Below, one piece after another: positions 11,298 to 21,361 of a stretch of 64,000 nucleotides of DNA. The position numbers and the translations under genes are program-made. Positions within the stretch are counted from its first letter, which is position 1. Every line of letters starts with the position of its first letter. Below the pieces are notes generated by a model that did no database searches, was not told the origin of the DNA, and was given only the letters and a program-made list of their open reading frames with translations. Source of the DNA: Aquarana catesbeiana (taxonomy: Eukaryota; Chordata; Amphibia; Anura; Ranidae); contig NC_133334.1 of the NCBI RefSeq assembly GCF_042186555.1, positions 206,594,442-206,658,441 of the forward strand, given 5' to 3'.

Positions 11298-11565
11298 AAT
11301 GAAAAATCAATGGAAACTCACTGCATGCACTGAAGAACAGATACAAACCCACAAGCACAAACTGAACACCAGAAATACGATCTGTTTGAAATTGTTGGGA
11401 GACGTAACAGTGCCTGATGATAATCTGATAATCTGAGCACACAGCAGGCATGAAATTCTGAGTTTACATTCTGAAAAGAGATTTTCTTGCAGTATACTGG
11501 GTCCTTTCAGTGCAAGGCTTCCGATCCATTGGTTGTGATCCGGATCACTATATTTAAACAAGCCC
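11298..11565. other. Unassigned flank of the Harbinger element
   Basis: About 270 bases without a recognisable gene or repeat. It may hold the rest of the Harbinger 5' part. I could not place the terminal inverted repeat. Confidence 0.3.
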
Positions 11566-11890
11566 TATCTGACCCTCTGTAGGAATTTCTGGTAAGCGGC
11601 CAATCTTTATTCATGGTGGTGGATCTAGCATGTTTGCCTTCACACAGCAGGAATTCCAGATAATTTAGATTTTTTCACTCGGGTGGGCTATATGAACTAT
11701 ATACACATGAACTTTTGTTTTCACTGTTGCATATTAGAAATGTACATTTGATGAACTATTAATTGCCAATTTGTTTTAGTTTTTTCAATTATGTTTTATT
11801 TTATCACATTGTGTTTATTCACATATTGATTATTACTGTGGACCGGTGATCACACATATGGTTACTAGTCCCTGTCAGCGCGATTCCGTT
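11566..11890 (+). repeat. Fragment of a PLE-type tail repeat
   Basis: Shares TCTGGTAAGCGGCCA and a following GGTGGTGGATC-type segment with 58410-58470 and 59150-59165, then a similar AT-rich run. It is read as a 5'-truncated piece of the same repeat family that splits the LTR at 57288-59513. Boundaries are approximate. Confidence 0.5.
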
Positions 11891-11900
11891 ATTTCCAAAT

Positions 11901-12240
11901 TTACAGTGTTGTGCCACAACCACCACCACCACCGCGTAAGGCCCAATTTTTCTGCCCCTGTTTACAGAGGCGCGTAATTACAATTTTCAATCTAATATTT
12001 CACAGCAGGGCCTGTTCCTGTGCTCAACAAAAGTATCTGTGAGGCTTTACAGTGTTGTGCCACCACCACCACCGCCTAAGGCCCAATTTTTCTTCCCCTG
12101 TTTAACAGTGGCATGTAGTTACAATTCTTGATATAATATTTCACAGCAGGGCCCATTCCAGCGCCCACCAAGAGTAACTGTGAGGGCTTAGAGTGTTCTG
12201 GTACCACCAACACCTAAGGCCCAATTTTCCGCAGAGTGTA
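11901..12240. repeat. Three tandem units of about 141-146 bp
   Basis: Units begin TTACAGTGTTGTGCCAC at 11901 and 12047 and a diverged TTAGAGTGTTCTGG at 12188. Each is followed by a short CCACCA tract and TAAGGCCCAATTTTTC, and the last is truncated. Non-coding. Confidence 0.8.
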
Positions 12241-12258
12241 TAGGGCAGGCCGTATAGT

Positions 12259-12706
12259 ATATACAGGCGGTCCCCTATTTTCAAACATTCGACTTACAAA
12301 TGACTCCTACTTACAAATGAAGGGATTTGGAGGAGGAAGCAGGAAGTAAGAGGAAATCTACCCATATGAAGGGAAATTCTCTCCTGTAAGAGTTGATATA
12401 GGAAAAAGGTGTCTCCACTGATGCTTTATCACCAATCCTTGTTTCCCTAATAACCCAAAATTTTCAAAATCCAATTGTCATTGGGACAGAAAGTGAAGTG
12501 AAATCTTCTGAACAGGGGCACAGACAGCAAAACAAATGTTACAGGGGTGATGATAACCCTTCCCTATGTTATCCAAAAAGCTTAAAAATAGATTTTTTGG
12601 CTGGAGCTACACTTACAAAATGTACCTGTTCCAAATTACAAACAGATTCAACTTAAGAACAAACCTACAGTCCCTATCTTGTTTGTAACCCGGTGAACGC
12701 CTATAT
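12259..12706. mobile_element. MITE with ATACAGGCGGTCCCC-type ends
   Basis: Left end ATACAGGCGGTCCCCTATTT resembles the inverse of the right end (GTAACCCGGTGAACGCCTATAT). The interior is non-coding and AT-rich. It probably belongs to a vertebrate DNA transposon family. No clean target duplication was read. Confidence 0.5.
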
Positions 12707-12728
12707 ACTGCTGCTGTTCAGAGTGTAT

Positions 12729-13231
12729 AGGGCCTGGGGGCCCCACGCCTTTTTTTTTTCATTTGGGTGCGGGGTTCACCTTAATATCCATACCAGACCC
12801 AAAGAGGAGAGAGAGGAGAGAGAGAGGGAATAGAGAGAGGAGGGGGGGCAACATTAGATTACAGCAGCAAGCAGTTTTAAATGACTTATATTCCTTTAGA
12901 AATGTCATTTCGTGCAGGGACTGTTCTAAACACGGGAAAAATGCGCCATTTTACAGGCATACTATAGACACCCCCAGGCACGATATTGCTCCTGAAAAAC
13001 GTCAGTTTTTAAAACTTTTTTTTGCATTGATACATGTCCCCTGGGGCAGGACCCGGGTCCCCAAACACTTTTTATGACAATACCTTGCACATTAGCCTTT
13101 TAAAACTAGCACTTTTGATTTTTCAAGTTCGAGTCCCATAGACTTTGACGGGGTTCACGTGTTCACACAAATTTTTGGTCTGTTCACAAGTTCTGCTGCA
13201 AACCGAACCAAGGGGTGTTCGGCTCATTCCT
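12729..13231 (+). repeat. Single arm of the hAT-like foldback family
   Basis: Matches the right arm of the complete element at 42826-45350: the segment AACACGGGAAAAATGCGCC, the stretch around CCTGGGGCAGGACC, and the terminal GTGTTCGGCTCATTCCTA. Only one arm is present, so this is a deleted copy. It abuts the Tc1 terminal repeat at 13232. Confidence 0.75.
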
Positions 13232-13302
13232 AGTAGTTAGTGTACAGCTTGTATAACAGTGTAAATTTGCTGTCCCCTCAGAAATAACACACAGTCATTC
13301 AT
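13232..13302 (-). mobile_element. Displaced terminal-repeat piece of a Tc1 element
   Basis: GTGTACAGCTTGTATAACAG and the following bases are the inverse of 21212-21250 in the other end of the Tc1 element at 19881-21360. The outermost bases are missing, replaced by the hAT-like arm. The piece breaks off at ACACAGTCATTCAT (13289-13302), which is repeated at 19881-19894. Confidence 0.85.
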
Positions 13303-13307
13303 TGGAT

Positions 13308-13342
13308 GCCTTTGACAACGTTGATGACGAAACGCGCAAGGC
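13308..13342 (+). ncRNA. Hammerhead-like motif A (degenerate)
   Basis: Order: stem I GCCU, box 1 UUGACAA (consensus CUGANGA), one spacer base, stem II GUU/GAC around GAU, box 2 GAAAC, then GCGCA and stem I AGGC. U at the cleavage triplet is C. It lies at the very 5' end of the TSD-bounded insertion. Probably inactive. Confidence 0.35.
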
Positions 13343-13397
13343 CGAGCCACGCACTTACGTCACACCCGGTACAGTGACAGTGAGCTTGGAGCACAGC

Positions 13398-14076
13398 TGT
13401 TAGGTACCTGGTAGTTGAGCCCGACTGTTAGGAGAAGACCTCTCTCACAGCGCTGGTTCAGGAGCCACTGGAGTGGAAACAGTGGTCTCGTGGGCACAGT
13501 GGGTAGGAGTGCCTGGTGAAGGTTCTTGCAGAGGCCGGAACAGGAGCTGGGTAGAAATCCTTCAGGGATGGCTGAGCTGCAGATGCTGGCAGGCAGAAAC
13601 GGATCAGCAGGCAGGCAGGTAGAAGGTATAGCAGCAGCAGAACCTAGAGCTGGATGAGAAGGCTGGAATGCAGCGATACAGGACACAGGCAAAGGCAGAG
13701 TCAGACAGTCCGTTTGGCAGGAGATCAGGCAGGTATTGGCAAATGGATAATCACAGAGTAGTCAGGCAAGCAGGAGTTCGGCAACGGGTCACAAGAAGAT
13801 AGCAGAGTCAGGCAGGCCGGGTCGGATTGGAGATAGTAGCAGGGTCAGACGTAGCCGGGTCGATAACAGTAATGACAATCAGCAGGCAGATTCAGGAACA
13901 CAGGTGCAGAGCTGCAGACGAACAGCACCACGTGAGTGCAGCTGACATTCTTTTAAAGGGCCCTTGGCGCCGAACAGCCCACCAGTGGGGGAATTCAACT
14001 GTGTTGCCCTGGACAGCCCCCGCGTGCGCATGCGCGCACGCATATTTGCCTGACGTGCACTGGCATGTCCCTGACA
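13398..14076 (-). repeat. 3' LTR of gypsy element B (679 bp)
   Basis: Starts TGTTAGGTACCTGG and ends ATGTCCCTGACA on the plus strand. It lacks a 28-base GC-rich segment present in the partner LTR at about 18892-18919. The predicted R start (ACGAACAGC on plus, 13918-13926) is conserved. Confidence 0.95.
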
Positions 14077-14093
14077 TTGCCCCCTCCCAACGG
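14077..14093 (-). promoter_or_regulatory. Polypurine tract of element B
   Basis: Minus-strand CCGTTGGGAGGGGGCAA lies directly against the 3' LTR. This is the plus-strand DNA primer site expected for an LTR element. Confidence 0.8.
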
Positions 14094-14096
14094 GCA

Positions 14097-15425
14097 GCCT
14101 CCGGATGCCCAGGTAACTCTTCTTTTCAGGGTGGGCAGAAAAATAAGCATGCATTAAGCGTTTAGCATGGATATTGCTGCCAGGTTCCCATTAATTATTC
14201 TCTGGACCATACTCCTTCCATTTTATTAAAAATTGTACTTGCCCCAGTCTTTTTCTGCAATCGAGGATGGCCTCCACCTCATACTCCTTACTTCCATCCA
14301 CCAGGACAGGTTCGGGGACCCTGGTACCCCTATCAGGAAAAGGATCAGGCACGGCTGGCTTCAACAGTGATACATGAAATACGGGGTGAATTTTAAGGGA
14401 GTCAGGTAGACATAGTTCATAAGACACTTCATTAATCCTCCTTTTAACTGGAAAAGGGCCAATAAACTTAGGAGCAAACTTCTTGGAAGGACAAGTCAAT
14501 TTAATGTTATTGGTAGACAGCCATACCTTATCGCCAAGCTGAAGGTTCAGATCCCCTCTTCTTTTCTGATCAAAGGTCCTCTTACTGTCTGCTTGTGCCT
14601 TGGATACCGCTTCCTGTAATATCTGGTTATTGTGGCTGAGAAACTGCAATGTGTCCTGGACCGCTGGAACTGAGGATTCTGGAAGAAAATCAGGTAAAAA
14701 GGATAAATGAAAACCGTAATTGGCAAAGAAGGGGGACTGACCGGTGGCAGAGTGGCTAGCATTATTATAAGCAAATTCCGCTAGGGGCAGCAGGGACACC
14801 CAATCATCCTGTACAAAAGATGTAAAACACCTAATGTATTGCTCTAGAGTCTGATTTGTCCTTTCCGTTTGCCCATTAGTTTGGGGATGATATGCTGAGG
14901 ACAGAGCTAGTTCTATTTTCAGGATCTCACACAGGGCCTTCCAGAAGCGTGAAGTGAACTGCACCCCCCGTCAGACACTATATTTGCAGGAACTCCGTGC
15001 ATCCTGAGGATTTCCTTGATAAACACACAGGCCATCTCTACAGCAGAAGGTGTTCCTTTTAAGGGTACAAAATGGGCCATTTTAGACAGGCGGTCGATGA
15101 CCACAAAGATCGCTGAACACCCTTCTGAGCATGGTAGTTCAACTATGAAGTCCATTGCTATCATCCTCCAGGGTCTGTCTGGTACTGGTAAGGCTCTCAG
15201 CAGTCCCCAGGCTCAGTTCCTTGTGGTCTTATTCTGGATGCAGACAGGGCAAGAGCTGACATACTTCCTGCAGAACTCCTTCAAATTAGGCCACCAGAAC
15301 ATGCGTTGCACGAGTTCAAGAGTTTTACGGACCCCAAAATGTCCTGCAAGTGGATGGTCATGAAGTAGAGTTAGCACCTTGACTCGAACATTCTCTGGAA
15401 CAAAGATTTGGCTTCCTCTCCACAA
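14097..15425 (-). pseudogene. Integrase with C-terminal chromodomain, element B
   Basis: Zinc-binding H2C2 domain: LLHDHPLAGHFGVRKTLELV, then SSCPVCIQNK. The catalytic core has MIAMDFIVELP (first Asp), IVSDGG (second Asp) and YHPQTNGQTERTNQTLEQY (Glu). The GPY-type region is PKFIGPFPVKRRINEVSYEL, and the chromodomain YEVEAILDCRKRLGQVQFL + IKWKEYGPENN. It inserts element cDNA, and the chromodomain is thought to steer it to marked chromatin. Breaks: frame changes near 15165-15213 and 14960, and a stop at 14191 within the chromodomain, after which the tail (LGIRRLPVGRGQ) can still be read to the polypurine tract. Confidence 0.93.
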
Positions 15426-15499
15426 TAATCCATCTCGAGGTGTTAAGGTGAACCCCTGGAGGCTTGAAGATTCTGGGGATGCCTCTTTGATAAGGGACA

Positions 15500-17342
15500 G
15501 AAGATCCGTCTGGTTTAATATTCTTAGTTCCTGGCCAGTATGTGATATGGAAACAAAAACATGTAAAGAATAAAGCCCAACGGGCTTGTCGAGGTTTCAA
15601 TCGTTTGGCAGATTTTAAATATTCTAAATTTTTGTGATCGGTATATATTAATACCGGGTGCGCCCTCTAACAGATACCTCCACTCCTCCAATGCTGTCTT
15701 GATATCGAGTAGTTCCCGATCACCCACGTCATAATTCCGTTCAGCCAGAGAGAGTTTTCGATGCATTAGATCCTTGTTGCCCTGCCGTTGAGAGATGACT
15801 GCTCCCACGGCCACTTCGGAAGCATCAACTTCCAGGATAAAAGGTAAGGATGGGTCAGGATGACTGAGAATCGGGGCTGAAGTGAAGCGCCTCTTCAGTC
15901 TTTCAAAGGCGTCCTGAGCCTCTGGGCTCCAGTGAAAGCGACAGTTCTGTTTGGTTAGTTGCGTGATGGGTGAGATGATGGCGGAAAACCCCTTGATGAA
16001 TTTTCTGTAAAAGTTTGCGAACCCAATGAAGCCTTGCACGCCCTTCTTGTCCAGGGGAACTGGCTAGTCTAGCACGGCGGAAACCTTCTGAGGATCCATT
16101 TTGATACCAGTTGGGGAGATTACTAACCCCAAAAACTGGATGTCCTTCTGTTTAAATTCACATTTCTCTGCTTTAGCGTATAGCCCGTGCAGACGAAGAC
16201 GGCCCAAGACTCTGCAAACATGTTCCCGGTGTTGATTAAGTGACCCAGAGAAAATCAAAATATTGTCCAGATAAACGATTACAAAGATGTCCAGGAAGTC
16301 TCTGAATACATCGTTGATAAGATGCTGAAATGTGGCAGGAGCATTACATAGGCCAAAGGGCATGACTAAATACTCATAATGCCCAAAACGAGTCTGGAAA
16401 GCCGTCTTCCATTCATCCCCGGCCCGGATGCGGACCAGATTGTAGGCTCCTCTTAAATCCAGTTTGGTAAAGATGATGGCAGATCTTAACTTCTGAAACA
16501 GTTCAGGTATCAAGGGCAACGGGTAGCGGTTCTTAACCGTGACTTTGTTTAGCTCCCGATAGTCCCCACATGGACGAAGAGTCTGATCTTTTTTAGAGAC
16601 AAAAAATATTCCGGCACCAGCTGGGGAAGTAGAAGGTCGAATGAATCCTTTTTCTAGATTCTCGTTGATGTACAACTTAAGTGCTTCTTGCTCTTTTTCA
16701 GATAACGGAAAGATGCGCCCAAAAGGAATCTAGGCCCCAGGAAGAAGCTCAATTGGGCAGTCGTAAGGGCGATGGGGTGGCAAGGAGTCTGCTCCCTTCT
16801 TACTGAACACGTCCGCAAACTCCCGATAGGCCTCCGGTATGGTTTGACGTAGATCCTGATCTATGTCCGTACACAGTAAGGTGGCAGAAGATCTGGAGGG
16901 TTCATGTAAGCAATGTTCTTTACAGTAGGATGACAAGAACCTGACTTCCCTGGTGGTCCAATTGACGTGGGGGTTATGGGCCTGGAGCCAGGGCATGCCC
17001 AAAATGATCGGAAACAGCGGTGAGGAGATAACGTCCAAGGTTAGAATTTCTTTATGCTGAGACGAACTGATGACAGGCAGAGGAAGGGTTTCCTGAGAGA
17101 CTTGTCCAGACTTTATGTGGGACCCATCAGCCAGGAAAACTGAAAGTTTATGCATCTTGTCTTTCAGGGGAAGATTTTGTTGAGTGGCAAAAACAGAGTC
17201 AATAAAGCAAATACATGCCCCGAGTCAATAATGGCGTTGACTTGTATTGTCCTTCCCTGGAGCTGTAACGAGAGAGGGAGAGCAAGTTGAGTTGCATTAG
17301 CGGTCAAAGCAGACAAACTGGCCGGAGCAGAAGGGGAACACT
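15500..17342 (-). pseudogene. Protease, reverse transcriptase and RNase H, element B
   Basis: Aspartic protease site VNAIIDSG near 17230, then LGMPWLQAHNPHVNW. RT: FIRPSTSPAGAGIFFVSKKD, LRPCGDYRELNKVT, YPLPLIPELF, FTKLDLRGAYNLVRI, VMPFGLCNAPATFQHLIND and VYLDNILIF. RNase H: FILEVDASEVAVGAVISQR. The second Asp of the YLDD catalytic motif is Asn (AAT). Nonsense changes occur at 16730 (after IELLPGA) and near 16064 (VLD*PVPL), with frameshifts after the protease DSG and in RNase H around 15640. This polyprotein makes the cDNA in cytoplasmic particles. Confidence 0.94.
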
Positions 17343-18300
17343 TACGGGTCTTGGCTGGGCAGTTGTGCACATAATGGCCTGCTCCACCACAGTAAAGGCA
17401 ATGGTTTAGCTGGCGTCGGCGTGCCCGTTCTTCTGGAGACAGAGTAGATCACATTAGTCCTAGCTGCATGGGTTCAGGAACATCAGGTGTTGGAGTGACT
17501 GAGTTTGAGCAGGTGGGAGGTGAGTAACGGGAAGCAGGAGCTGGAACTCTTGTGGTCATCCACACTGGGCATGCTTGCTGGGAAGAACGTTCAGACCGAC
17601 GTTCACGGAGGCGTCGATCAATCTGAATCGTTAGGGTGATAAGCTCCTCAAGGGTATCAGGCATACCAACCCGAGCAAGCTCATCCTTCAGGCCCTCGGA
17701 CAAACCCATGCGGAATTGGTGGCGTAAGGCTGCGTTGTTCCATTGAGTGTCCGCGCTCCAGCGTCTGAAGTCCATGACATAGTCCTCGGCCGGTCTGCGG
17801 CCTTGCTGGAGCGCGATCAGAGCTGACTCAGCTGTGGCAGTCCGCTGAGGATTTTCGTACAGCTGGGCTATAGCCTCGAAGAAGGAAGGTAAGGACTGGA
17901 TCTGTACAGAGTCTGTTTCAAGTAAACGGTGAGCCCAAGTCTGGGGTTCTCCTTGTAAGAGGGATATAACAAACCCCACTTTAGTAGCCTCTAGAGAAAA
18001 GGTTCATGGCTGCAGGGCAAAGTAAAGCTGACAAGCGCTGCGGAAGGCCCGGAACTTGGTTCGGTCCCCAGAAAACCTTTGAGGGATGGGGACCCTTGGT
18101 TCAGGTGGAAGCATTACCACAGAGGGAGATGAGACAGTCTGTGTTGGGGCAGAGGCCACGCTTCCAGGACCAGTAAGGTTCAGGACTTGTCCCTCCAGTC
18201 TGGTGTAGCTATCCTGCAAAGTCTTCATGGCCTGGGTGAGTGCCGCTAGGTGCGTGCAGATCTCCTTAATGGGGAAGGTCTCTCCTGCAGGCTCAGTCAT
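17343..18300 (-). pseudogene. Gag with zinc knuckle, element B
   Basis: ATG at 18300, only 12 bases inside the LTR. N-terminus MTEPAGETFPIKEICTHLAA has a predicted coiled coil. The core contains RFSGDRTKFRAFRSACQLYF, then WAHRLLETDSV, RRPAEDYVMDFRRWSADTQW and RMGLSEGLKDELARVGMP, and the linker PEPMQLGLM. The zinc knuckle CLYCGGAGHYVHNCPA fits CX2CX4HX4C. A TGA near 18001 replaces the Arg codon seen in element C (FALQP-R-TFSLE), a typical CpG decay, and another stop lies at 17449 just before the knuckle. Confidence 0.92.
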
Positions 18301-18301
18301 G

Positions 18302-18312
18302 GCTGTTCGTAC
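18302..18312 (-). promoter_or_regulatory. Self-priming primer-binding site, element B
   Basis: Directly after the 5' LTR the minus strand reads GTACGAACAGC. ACGAACAGC is perfectly complementary (9 nt) to GCTGTTCGT at 18833-18841 (minus), which begins 31 bases after a TTTAAAAG box, i.e. at the expected transcript start. No tRNA-type TGG site is present. This is the layout of Tf1/sushi-type self-priming. Confidence 0.75.
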
Positions 18313-19019
18313 TGTTAGGTACCTGGTAGTTGAGCCCGACTGGTAGGAGAAGACCTCTCTTACAGCGCTGGTTCAGGAGCCACTGGAGTGGAAACAGTGG
18401 TCTCGTGAGCACAGTGGGTAGGAGTGCCTGGTGAAGGTTCTTGCAGAGGCCGGCACAGGAGCTGGGTAGAAATCCTTCAGGGATGGCTGAGCTGCAGATG
18501 CTGGCAGGCAGAAACAGATCAGCAGGCAGGCAGGTAGAAGGTATAGCAGCAGCAGAACCTAGAGCTGGATGAGAAGGCTGGAATGCAGCGATACAGGACA
18601 CAGGCAAAGGCAGAGTCAGACAGTCCGTTTGGCAGGAGATCAGGCAGGTATTGGCAAATGGATAATCACAGAGTAATCAGGCAAGCAGGAGTTCGGCAAC
18701 GGGTCACAAGAAGATAGCAGAGTCAGGCAGGCCGGGTCGGATTGGAGATAGTAGGAGGGTCAGACGTAGCCGGGTCGATAACAGTAATGACAATCAGCAG
18801 GCAGATTCAGGAACACAGGTGCAGAGCTGCAGACGAACAGCACCACATGAGTGCAGCTGACATTCTTTTAAAGGGCCCTTGGCGCCAAACAGCGCTAGCG
18901 CGCACGGGCGTGCGCCAGCACCCACCAGTGGGGGAATTCAACTGTGTTGCCCTGGACAGTCCCCGCGTGCGCATGCGCGCAGGCATATTCGCCTGACGGG
19001 CACCGGCACATCCCTGACA
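18313..19019 (-). repeat. 5' LTR of gypsy element B (707 bp)
   Basis: Promoter-bearing LTR. On the minus strand TTTAAAAG (plus 18865-18873) is the TATA-like box, and transcription is predicted to start near 18841 at GCTGTTCG. It contains an extra 28-base GC-rich block around 18892-18919 compared with the 3' LTR. Confidence 0.95.
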
Positions 19020-19880
19020 GCAGCTGACACACACGCTGAGAGCCGTTCGCTCCCTGGACAGCGCTATTGACCATACGCTGTAGTGTGTGTATTTTTCACT
19101 CGTTCCCCTGGTGGAAAGTATTTTTATTATTATTTTTAAAAATAAAGTTTTTTAATTACTACACTATGGGAGCCCTTTCTTTTCCTATGAGGATGTGATT
19201 AAAAGAAGCCGGTGAACCATTTCCTGGATACGGTGTTGAAGTCTGTGCTGAGCAAAGGACCCGTGGGGACGTCCTGACCCGGGATAGGTGGCCATCACCC
19301 TATATCGTAACATGCCTATTACCCCTGTAGGGGTGCCAGGAGCTAGTGAGTGGAGACCCTTAAGGGGGATCACGGAAGTCACTGGATTTTGATGAAGCAC
19401 AAGAGTCAATTTTTTGTATGAACTTTTTTGTATGAACACTTTTTTGTATGAACACTTTGCCATTTTGGAGTTTCACTTCTATTTTTATTCGTCAGATTAT
19501 ACTTTTACTTATTTTATTTATTTTCTATTTTTCATTTTTTTCCATACTGTGGATTTGGAAACTTATCACTTGGAAACAATTTTGATACACAGTGGTTTAT
19601 ATTTTGGATATTATTATCTTATTGACAGCGGGGTATTTTATTGCTGTCACTGGGATTAGTGTGCACATTGCACTACTAGTTTGATGTTTTGCACCTGCTC
19701 AGATATTGATACACGTTCATTATAATAATACACACTTTATATATATATTTATATATGTATTTTATTTTAGGTGGTTGAGAGCACATATACACGTAGGTGG
19801 ATACTATATCTCTGTGGTATATAGGGAGCCCACTCCCACTATTTTAGGGAGCGCCACTCACCCCATACTTTCTTTCATTT

Positions 19881-21360
19881 ACACAGCCATTCATGTCTAA
19901 ACTGCTGGCAACAAAAGTGAGTACACCCCTAAGTGAAAATGACCAAATTGGGCCCAAAGTGTCAATATTTTGTATGGCCACCATTATTTCCAGCAATGCC
20001 TTAACCCTCCTGGGCATTGGGTGCTCACCAGAGCTTCACAGGTTGCCACTGGGGTCCTCTTCCACTCCTCCATGATGACATAACGGAGCTGGTGGATGTT
20101 AGAGACCTTGCGCTACTCCACTTTCCATTTGAGGTTACCCCACAGATGCTCCATAGGGTTTAGGTCTGGAGACATGCTTGGCCAGTCCATCACCTTTACC
20201 CTCAGCTTCTTTAGCAAGGCAGTGGTGGTCTTGGAGGTGTGTTTGGGGTCGTTATCATGTTGGAATACTGCCCTGCGGCCCAGTCTCTGAAGGGAGGGGA
20301 TCATGCTCTGCTTCAGTATGTCACAGTACATGTTGGCATTCATGGTTCCCTCAATGAACTGTAGCTCCCCAGTGCCAGCAGCACTCATGCAACCCCAGAC
20401 CATGACACTCCCACCACCATGCTTGACTGTAGGCAAGACACACTTGTCTTTGTATTCCTCACCTGGTTGCCACCACACACGCTTGACACCATCTGAACCA
20501 AATAAGTTTATCTTGGTCTCATCAGACCATAAGACATTGTTCCAGCAATCCATGTCCTTAATCTGCTTTTCTTCAAAAAAACTGTTTGCGGGCTTTCTTA
20601 TGCATCATCTTTAGAAGAGGCTTCCTTCTGGGACGATAGCCATGCAGACCAATTTGATGCAGTTTGTGGCATATGGTCTGAGCACTGACAGGCTGACCCC
20701 CCACCTCTTCAAACTCTGCAGCAATGCTGGCAGCATTCATACGTCTATTTCCCAAAGACAACCTCTGGATATGACGCTGCGCACATGCAATCAACTTCTT
20801 TTGTCGACCATGGCGAGGCCTGTTCTGAGTGGAACATGTCCTGTTAAACCGCTGTATGGTCCTGGCCACCATGCTGCAGCTCAGTTTCAGGGTCTTGGCA
20901 ATCTTCTTATAGCCTAGGCCATCTTTACGTAGAGCAACAATTATTTTTTCAGATCCTCAGAGAGTTCTTTGCCATGAGGTGCCATGTTGAACTTCCAGTG
21001 ACCAGTATGGGAGAGTGAGAGCGATAACACCAAATTTAACACACCTGCTCCCCATTCACACCTGAGACCTTGTAACACCAACGAGTCACATGACACTGGG
21101 GGGGGGGGGGAATGGCTAATTGGGCCCAATTTGGAAATTTTCACTTAGAGGTGTACTCACTTTTGTTGCCAGCAGTTTAGACATTAATGGCTGTGTGTTG
21201 AGGTATTTTGTGGGGACAGGAAATTTACACTGTTATACAAGCTGTACACTCACTACTTTACATTGTAGCAAAGTTTCATTTCTTCAGTGTTGTCACATGA
21301 AAATATATAATAAAATATTTACAAAAATGTGAAGGGTGTACTCACTTTTGTGAAATACTG
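19881..21360 (-). mobile_element. Tc1/mariner element (main body)
   Basis: Right end is GTGAAATACTG at 21350-21360, followed by the TA target. The long terminal repeat contains CAACAAAAGTGAGTACACC, also found inverted at 21151-21170. The left terminal repeat is interrupted: its outer part lies at 13232-13302, separated by the PLE/gypsy nest. The transposase is on the minus strand. This Tc1 subfamily is common in fishes and frogs. Confidence 0.92.
20113..20985 (-). pseudogene. Tc1 transposase
   Basis: Starts MAPHGKELSEDLKK at 20985. The helix-turn-helix part continues with MVARTIQRFNRT and RHIQRLSLGNRRMNAASIAA. The catalytic DDE triad is visible: NNVLWSDETKINLFG, AVFQHDNDPKHTS and SPDLNPMEHLWGN (spacing of the last two fits D34E). 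The family is about 340 residues, and most of it can be read here. Breaks: a one-base loss after DLKK (near 20940) and another near 20560-20573 between QFF and MDCWNN. The enzyme cuts and pastes at TA dinucleotides. It is inactive as it stands. Confidence 0.93.
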
Positions 21361-21361
21361 T

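Larger units (their letters stand above)
13398..19019 (-). mobile_element. Complete chromodomain Ty3/gypsy element B
   Basis: 5.6-kb LTR retrotransposon on the minus strand with both LTRs, polypurine tract, gag, protease, RT, RNase H, integrase and chromodomain. Ends are TG...CA, and flanks ACAGC (13393-13397) and GCAGC (19020-19024) form a 5-bp duplication with one mismatch. By eye the LTRs differ at about 16 positions plus one 28-bp gap, so insertion is not very recent. At least seven stops or frameshifts disable it. The chromodomain and the self-priming leader place it near the Tf1/sushi chromoviruses. Confidence 0.95.
13303..19880 (+). mobile_element. PLE-like insertion in Tc1, itself split by a gypsy element
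   Basis: The host Tc1 sequence is duplicated for 14 bp at the two ends (13289-13302 and 19881-19894, one mismatch). Once the gypsy element (13398-19019) is removed, the inserted unit is about 956 bp: 13303-13397 plus 19020-19880. It opens with a hammerhead-like motif (13308-13342). Its 3' part has AATAAAG, then TACACTATGGGAGCCCT, which is shared with 58207-58223. It has no coding sequence. I class it as a non-autonomous or 5'-truncated Penelope-type tail. The 14-bp duplication indicates target-primed insertion. Confidence 0.6.

Noticed and set aside
13360..13692. 110-codon minus-strand frame in the element B LTR (also at 18293-18607)
   Set aside because: Present in both LTRs, GC-rich, without domain; it lies in the predicted R/U5 portion of the LTR, non-coding in related elements.
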